Part shown: positions 57,807 through 64,000 of the stretch, one piece after another
Layout of the letters: each line of letters begins with the position of its first letter
How positions within the stretch are numbered: the stretch's first letter is position 1
NCBI GenBank assembly: GCA_905250125.1
Contig: CAJNOL010000677.1
Span: forward strand, 48,044-112,043
Reading direction: 5' to 3'
DNA length: 64,000 bases
DNA from: Rotaria sordida
Lineage: Eukaryota; Rotifera; Eurotatoria; Philodinida; Philodinidae
The notes under the pieces: generated by a model
Told to the model about the DNA's origin: nothing
The model's input: only the letters and a program-made list of their open reading frames with translations
The model's database searches: none
Made by a program: the position numbers and the translations under genes

Positions 57807-60800
57807 TTATGTATATGCAGCTGTAAGTTGTTGAAAAAGTTTTTCTTGTTGAAGTGAATTATCGTTATCAGACATTTTTATTGTTGATCGCATAGCCAAA
57901 AAAATGTAAGCACCAATAAACTCATGTATACATTTACTATTTATATCATATAATGGTAAAAATTCTATTGTTTCACCATCAAATTCAATTGTTAATAATT
58001 TATTTTCCCAATTAACCTTCCATGAATGCATTCGTGATATCCACCATGTTTTTATTGTTTCACCTGTCATTGTCATGCGTAAAAGACGATTTGAAGCAAT
58101 ACCAAGTAATTCCTAGATACAAAAAAAAACAAAAGAAAGAAAATGAAAAGAGAAAAATTAGTTTTTTTTTTACTTCTTTTTTATTTGAATCATTAAATTT
58201 AACAACAAATGTTGAAATCCCAAATTCAGGTAAAGATTGCCATAGTTTTAAATATTGTAATTTAGCTTCGGTACCATCTAAATTACTTACAGCAGTATAT
58301 GATTCAAGAATACGTTCAGTTAACTAAAGTAAAAAATTAATATACTTTTTTTTTTTTGTATTAATGTAATATTTCAATCATTTAGAATTATTATTCACAT
58401 TTTTTAAAGATCAATCTTTCATATGATGAACATAACAATTCAATTAGTAGTATCATTTATTATATATAGAATAAAAACAAAACCTCATCATCTTCTACGT
58501 ATATACTCAACTGTAAAAGAGACTAACGGTCGAACAATGGTTATGAATGTAGTATTCAATTACACATATTGTAAAATCTCTCGATGTGAACATCTCATTA
58601 TACTGAGCAGCCTATAGTCTGCTCAAACAAATTTAAATAGGAATGAGCCTGGATTTATTTTAAGCAATGGGCACTTATTCTTGATTCTATGAGAAATAAC
58701 AACTTCTGTAATGTGAACAGCATGTGTTCTATCACTTATGCGCCGAAAAAGCAAATAATCATGTTATGTTTATTGTGTTATGACAAACAATTATGACGCA
58801 CACAGAAAAAAGAAGATGGACTAGTTGTGAATTTTAAAAGAAATAGAAGCCAATATTAGATAACATCAGCAATGCTTTGTTTAACATCTCATCGTTTTTT
58901 TTGTGTTAATAGCTAATAAAATCAAATCATGTCAATATACACGTTAATTTACTCGTGATTAAAAAATTTGAATTAATTAATTATTGGAAAGAAGAAATTA
59001 AAAACCTCTCTCAATAATGAACACTTCTATAGTTTCGATGGGGGTTTTACTGTAATTTGTTTTAAATATTTGAATGAACAAAAAGCTAATATTAGCTACA
59101 TTATTATTGTTCACTAGACGACACATATCATGAAACACGGAACATTCACTATTATTCTTCTTTGTTTTTCATTTATTATGATAAAGAAGATATTCTCGTT
59201 GTCGGTAATTTTCTTTCTCAATATTTCATGTTGCAATCTTATTCTTATTCATGTTTGTTATTATTTTCTTTTCTTTATTCACAAGAGAAATAAAAAGTAT
59301 AACTAACGATCAACAAATCTTAATAGAAAAAATTAAATTAACACTAGTCTATTCTTTGTTTGCTATACATTCTGTTCTTACATAAATAGATTCTTATTCA
59401 ATGTAAGATCGTCGTGAAGCATAAAATTTCATTTTCGGACAATAATAAATTATATTGATTTGATTTCAAATGAAGAAAAAAAATCAATTCAACAAATTTG
59501 TCCGTTAATTAAAAATAAAAATACAAGAAAAATAAAATTCACTAACCTGTTTCGTTTTATATTTTTTTGAAATTTTTTTTGAAACATAATTTTCTGGTTG
59601 AATATTAAATTTTATATGTTGAGAATTTGATGATGAATTTTTCATATTAAATAATGCTAATATTGATTCACGTTCTGTTTCATAAGATGTTTCATCTATT
59701 GATCGACCTTTTGATGCAAGTCGTAATGCAGCTATCCATGTTGCATATTGTTCTTCCTTTTAAGACAGAAAAAAAATGTTTTCTTTTTTAAAAATAATTT
59801 CAAACATACTGTTGAACATTTGATTAATGTTTCATTCATACCATCAATAGATGGTATCATTAAACGAATTGAATATTTTTTTGCTGATATATTCATATCA
59901 GGAAGAATTTCACAACCTTTAAGTGAAATTTTTTCAATTGGTGTATTATATTGTTGAGATTCATTTGTATAATAAGTTAATTGTGTATCTTGTAAAACAA
60001 ACCAATAACGTTTAAATGATTTAAATGTAAATCGTCGTGGTTTAAAAAGACGTAAATAATCACGTAAATCTTCTTTTGTTTGTTGATGAATATTTATTTG
60101 TTGAATTTTATCTTTTCCTAATAAAGAATTTTGTAAATGTTCAAGTGCTTGATCAATATTTGTATTATCATATTGATGATTTATATCATCATGTTGAGAA
60201 TTAATTATTGTTGATGATGAAGATTGAATTTGAATTTGTAGCTATAAAATTGATAAAGAAATTTATTTAAGAAAAAGATTTTTTTTATTTTACTTGTAAA
60301 GCAGCAAATGTCATCATTTCTTCTTCCGTACAATCTATATCTTCACTTAATATTGACCATTTAGCTTGTTCATATAATTGATTTATTCGTATAGCATCAA
60401 GCTAGAAAGAAAAAGAATTGAAATAGGACAAAAAATAATCAAACAGTGTGTTTTACTTTAGGATTTAAATCATAAAATGAATAATATTTAAAACGTAATA
60501 AAATTAAATCATTTTCATTTATATTTTGTTCCATTAATGATATAGATGAATCCAACCATAGATTATTTAATTTACATTTTTCGATTAAATTTATTGATCG
60601 AATTATGTGTGGTAAAAGATTTTTTCTTGGTGTTAATGGTGTATGAGCAAGATTTTCATCATCATTTATTGTTATAATATTAAGTGACTTTGATAGATTT
60701 GATGTTGAACATTGATTATGGAATGATGAATCTGCCATTTTATCAATTGTAACTGTTGATCGTGGTTTTACTGTTGTTGGAGAAAATGATGTTGAAATAG

Positions 60801-63577
60801 TTGATGTATTAGTAGCTAATGAATCTCCCATTGAATTATATCGATTAAGTGTATTAAAATTTTGACGTCGACGACGTGGTGACGTACGACGATCATTTGT
60901 ATTTATAATTTTTGGTAAACGTAAAAGTGAAAGTTCTTCAGCATGACGAATTCCTAATAATAAAATTACTAAGAAATTTTTATCAATGAATTTATTTACA
61001 ATCTTACCAAGATCTTTACAAATTTTACAAACAGATGCATAAATTGATACAGAAAAATCAGCACGAATTGATAAAACACGTAAATCAGGTAATTGTAAAC
61101 GAATTATTTTATGCATAGTTGTAAATGTTAAATAACTATCAGATTGAATACCATATTGATCAAGTGTCCATTTCGTATTTGTTAACCATATATTCGCTTT
61201 TGGCCACCAAAGTGCATGATCAGAAAAATCTTCAGATACATCTTTTAATAAGACAACAACAAAAAAAAAGATAAAGACAGAACAGTCACAAGTAAGATAT
61301 GATATATGAAATGAGTCAGTAGATTAGCAAATCATTTCGAACTTCTTTCAAACTCAATGCTAATAAAATCTTTTCAAAGTTATAATTAGGGTTAAGACTA
61401 ACGTCTACGCTAGAAATAAAGAAGGATGAGTATAAACTCAATAATTTGACAACGGCAACCTGTGGTTTTTCAATAACCGAAAGAGAAGAACGCCGAGCAC
61501 CTTTTTGTCTGATAAAATATAAGACAAAATTATTTTGAAACCCCTCATCTTCACAAAATATTCAAAAACAAAATTTAAATAAAAAGTCATAAAATTTGCT
61601 AAAACATCAACAGAATTCGATATAATTTGACCGAATAGATACGGGATTTTGTTTGTTCAATATTGAAATATAAGAAGATAAGATCTACAATCATACCCAC
61701 GCCCACAAGAACGTAATTCAAGGTTAATCATGTCCTAATGACATCTTCATAAATATTTTTTCGAACAGTACCTTTCAAAAATTCTAGCTTCTAACTTTCG
61801 AATTTTTGGATATTTTTACTTTTCAACCAAAGCTTAGAGAATCCTTACATTCACCTCTCTTCAATTCAGGTGCGGATCTTGGAATCGGTAGGTTTTATTC
61901 ATGTCTAGAACACCGACTGAAATAATTCGAACAATAACAATGAAATAACTATTTTTTTTAAGCTGGATAATCATACAAAAAATAGAACAAAGAAAACTTC
62001 TCTTCAATTCAAATTTTTTTACACATTTCCTCTCTCTCAGAATCTTGCGTTCTTTGGACAAATCCAACACAAGAAAGCAGTCTCGAAGGTTTGGAAGAAG
62101 AATATCCCTGCTTTTCAACTACCTTGCGGTATGAAGTGTTGCCTAACGGTAGATTCAATAGCCCGATTTCTCCTCTACAATTAATGTTAGCTATAGCTCT
62201 AGACAGAAGGCCAGCAGAGCTCTTGTACTCAACTATTTGAACTCCCCACACACACACTAACTAACCACAAGAGCAAGAGTATATCACAACATAGTCAGCC
62301 TGCTATCGCACAGATGATCAAAGACAGATAGTCGTTAGTGACTTGTTCAGGGTTATTCAATCGCCGATAATATCAAGGTTTGAACATAGTATCTTGTGAA
62401 TATGTTTTGAACAACGTAGCCACTCACAGGAGAATCTCTTCAACTGCCTTCTTCCGATTTCAATGATTTTTGCCTATCGATACTACATCGTATTCAAATA
62501 AAAACTTAAAAGAATTTGGATTCCTATTGGGATTTGACTAGGCTATCAAATTCTTAATATGCGTATTTTTTAAAGATCCCAGATTCTCGGACAACTCGTA
62601 CTTTCGAATATTGATCTAAAAGCTTGTGTATATATAGAACTCAACTAGATTAGCTTCCACAAAAAAATCGAGGAGTTTTCACCAATGTCTCTTCGAGATA
62701 AGAAACTTTCAAAAAATGCATGTTGTATACACGATCCATGGAAAAGGATATATATCTTGAAAGCTTCATATCTCGACGAGACTTTGTTCAAAACTTATGA
62801 ATTTTTTTTATGGAAGCTAGTCTAGTTGAATTCTCCACATACACAAAGTTTCAGATCAAAATTCGAAAATACAAGTTTTCTGAGGGTCTGAAATTTCTAG
62901 AATATCATCAGACTAAAAATTTGATATCTTAATCAAATGTCAAAAAGAATCGAAATTCTCTTAGAGGTTTGATTAGAATACTATGTAATATCAATAGACA
63001 AAAAACCATTGAAATCAGAAAGAGACGGCTAAAAAATTTCCCTCATCAGCTGTCGAATATTTTACACCTTCCAATGATCGAAATTTTTATTCCTTTTTAA
63101 CTGTATTTAAAACATTGTTCGAATCTGTTACTAAATAAAACATTTTGTTTCTCTCTGACATATTATAATAACCTTTGTTTGATATTAGCTATCTCTCATC
63201 GATTCTGACTTTTACAGAATATGTTTTATTTATCACTGTCTATAGAACGAAGAGTTTTCCTAAGTCCACGTTGTCAACACATTATTAATCATATTTTATT
63301 TAAAAAAAATGAATAAATTCAACTAACCAAGTTGATTCACAAGTTGCACTATAAGGGTACCGATTGACATTGAACCTGTAACAACAATAACAGTTGAATC
63401 GATTGTTAAATTCCATGATAGTGGACTAGGTATTGATCGTTGTCCTAATGGAATAGGCATATTGCTGTTAAAAACAAGCACAAAACGGACTTTGAACGAT
63501 CATTTACTTTTAAAGAATTTTTTTCGAGTGGCTATTAATAGATGTTTTAATTACCCAATCAGTAAATTTCTATCCAT
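57807..63577 (-). CDS. FERMT: Kindlin / fermitin family integrin activator
   Basis: Kindlins bind integrin beta tails and membranes at adhesion sites. Exons, in coding order: 63555-63577, 63328-63464, 61008-61241, 60457-60953, 60294-60401, 59810-60241, 59547-59756, 58174-58323 and 57807-58112. They give 698 residues in frame (human about 680). The F0/F1 region has Trp-Trp-Pro-Lys-Ala-Asn-Ile-Trp-Leu and Trp-Thr-Leu-Asp-Gln-Tyr-Gly-Ile-Gln. The F1 insert is Ser/Thr/Arg-rich. The FERM F2 part is split by a PH domain at about 390-490, with Arg-Tyr-Trp-Phe-Val-Leu-Gln and a C-terminal Trp-Ile-Ala-Ala. The C-terminal lobe ends in a Phe-Leu-Pro-Leu-Tyr and Ile-Phe-Leu-Ala-Met-Arg-Ser block. TCATAG lies 10 nt before the ATG. 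The first coding exon is 23 nt, and intron 2 (2,086 nt) carries repeats. Confidence 0.93.
61430..61690. repeat. Single-arm copy of foldback family 1
   Basis: It matches the arms at 7310-8470, including GACAAAATTATTTTGAAA, CTTTTTGTCTG and TTTGACCGAATAGATACGGGATTTTGTTTG. The reverse frame again gives a peptide with Arg-Gln-Lys and Arg-Arg-Ser-Ser-Leu-Ser-Val. This links intron insertions 50 kb apart. Confidence 0.65.
61862..62269 (-). mobile_element. Possible solo LTR
   Basis: Read on the minus strand, the block begins TGTGGTTAGTTAGTG and carries GAATAAAACC close to its other end, as an LTR with a poly(A) signal would. Its base composition is less AT-rich than the surroundings. A target-site duplication could not be confirmed, and no second LTR or gag/pol is present. 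Tentative. Confidence 0.3.
62625..62850. repeat. Small foldback element, ~225 bp
   Basis: Arms of about 100 bp: AACTCAACTAGATTAGCTTCCA near 62640 pairs with TGGAAGCTAGTCTAGTTGAATT near 62815, and both inner halves carry TCTCGA-rich segments that also pair. Confidence 0.75.
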
Positions 63578-63848
63578 TGTAATATTTCTATGACCTCTCT
63601 CTTTATTTTTCGTATTTTATTTTATATTTTTCGTCATAAATTTCATAATAAAAATGAAATAAATTTATTTTAAATAAAAAGAATATTTTTTAAATTTGAT
63701 TATCGAAATAAAAATATATTCTTTTTATTGTCCATAAAATATATATATGCACATGCATATACTCCATCGTTCTTTCTTTATTTTGTTTATTGCAGAATTG
63801 AATAAGTATCTATCTTCTACTATATTATATTAAATATCAAAATTAATC
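63578..63848. promoter_or_regulatory. Bidirectional promoter region kindlin / NTF2
   Basis: Only 271 bp separates the divergent start codons of FERMT and NUTF2. It is very AT-rich with TATATA near 63735-63745. Acceptor-like sites lie on both sides (CATAG 10 nt before the FERMT ATG; TTGCAG 53 nt before the NUTF2 ATG). The promoter role is inferred from layout. Confidence 0.5.
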
Positions 63849-63941
63849 ATGAGTGATTTTGAAGCAATTGGTAAAGCTTTCATTGATTTTTATTATAAAA
63901 AATTTGATTCTGGTGCACGAGACGAAGTAGCTGCACTTTAT
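63849..63941 (+). CDS. NUTF2: Nuclear transport factor 2, first exon (partial)
   Basis: NTF2 carries RanGDP into the nucleus. Only the first coding exon (31 residues) is inside the window, ending at a GTAAAT donor; the gene continues to the right. It reads Met-Ser-Asp-Phe-Glu-Ala-Ile-Gly, then Phe-Ile-Asp-Phe-Tyr-Tyr-Lys-Lys-Phe-Asp and ends Ala-Ala-Leu-Tyr. This fits helix 1-2 of NTF2 (human: Ile-Gly-Ser-Ser-Phe then Tyr-Tyr-x-x-Phe-Asp). With a single exon the identification is good but not final, since NTF2-like paralogues exist. Confidence 0.8.
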
Positions 63942-64000
63942 GTAAATATATAACAATATTCTTATCAATAAAAATTCATGGTTTTCTATATTTAAAATCT

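Larger units (their letters stand above)
61242..63327 (-). other. 2.1-kb kindlin intron with several repeats
   Basis: This intron separates the second and third coding exons (phase 1, G|AT gives Asp). It holds one arm of family 1 (61430-61690), an LTR-like block (61862-62269) and a foldback (62625-62850). The remainder is unremarkable AT-rich sequence. Confidence 0.7.

Noticed and set aside
1..64000. tRNA, rRNA, CRISPR or bacterial operon signals
   Set aside because: No cloverleaf-like A/B box pairs, rRNA blocks or regular spacer-repeat arrays were seen; the gene structure is clearly eukaryotic.

Overview
This window is AT-rich eukaryotic nuclear DNA with GT-AG introns. Its genes are animal ones: a kindlin, a small Maf bZIP factor, IFT43, centrin, and TRIM-like RING/B-box proteins. 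Exons are A/T-biased and many introns are only about 45-80 nt. A small invertebrate is certain enough. A bdelloid rotifer is my best guess, inferred from gene style, A/T codon bias and the splice-acceptor pattern at gene starts; I could not test this by search.

Left half (1-37,301): six same-strand genes (A-F) form a tandem array of paralogues. Each complete member encodes a RING finger, a second Cys/His zinc module placed like a B-box, a coiled coil, and a C-terminal beta-rich domain of about 300 residues that ends in a conserved Gly-x-Ile-x-Cys-Tyr-type motif. Gene A lacks its start, which lies left of the window. Many introns here are swollen by transposable elements: long inverted-repeat (foldback) elements, TIR elements, a decayed DDE transposon inside the 6.5-kb intron of gene B, Tc1/mariner fossils, and one repeat family with copies in three different genes.

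Right half (37,424-64,000): conserved genes. On the minus strand, centrin lies just upstream of IFT43 (both ciliary/centriolar). Next come a small Maf factor (+), SLC25A42 upstream of OXLD1 (both minus and both mitochondrial), two tandem intronless SLC35G-like transporters (+), kindlin/FERMT (-), and the first exon of NTF2/NUTF2 (+), which is head-to-head with kindlin.

The most interesting cross-cutting signal is at gene starts. All 14 start codons visible in the window have a splice-acceptor-like sequence 0-54 nt upstream with no matching upstream coding exon; in three genes the ATG follows the AG directly. Together with closely spaced co-oriented pairs (gaps of 171 and 153 bp), this suggests spliced-leader trans-splicing and small operons. 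Exon models were assembled by hand from splice sites and reading-frame continuity. Every complete multi-exon model closes in frame.
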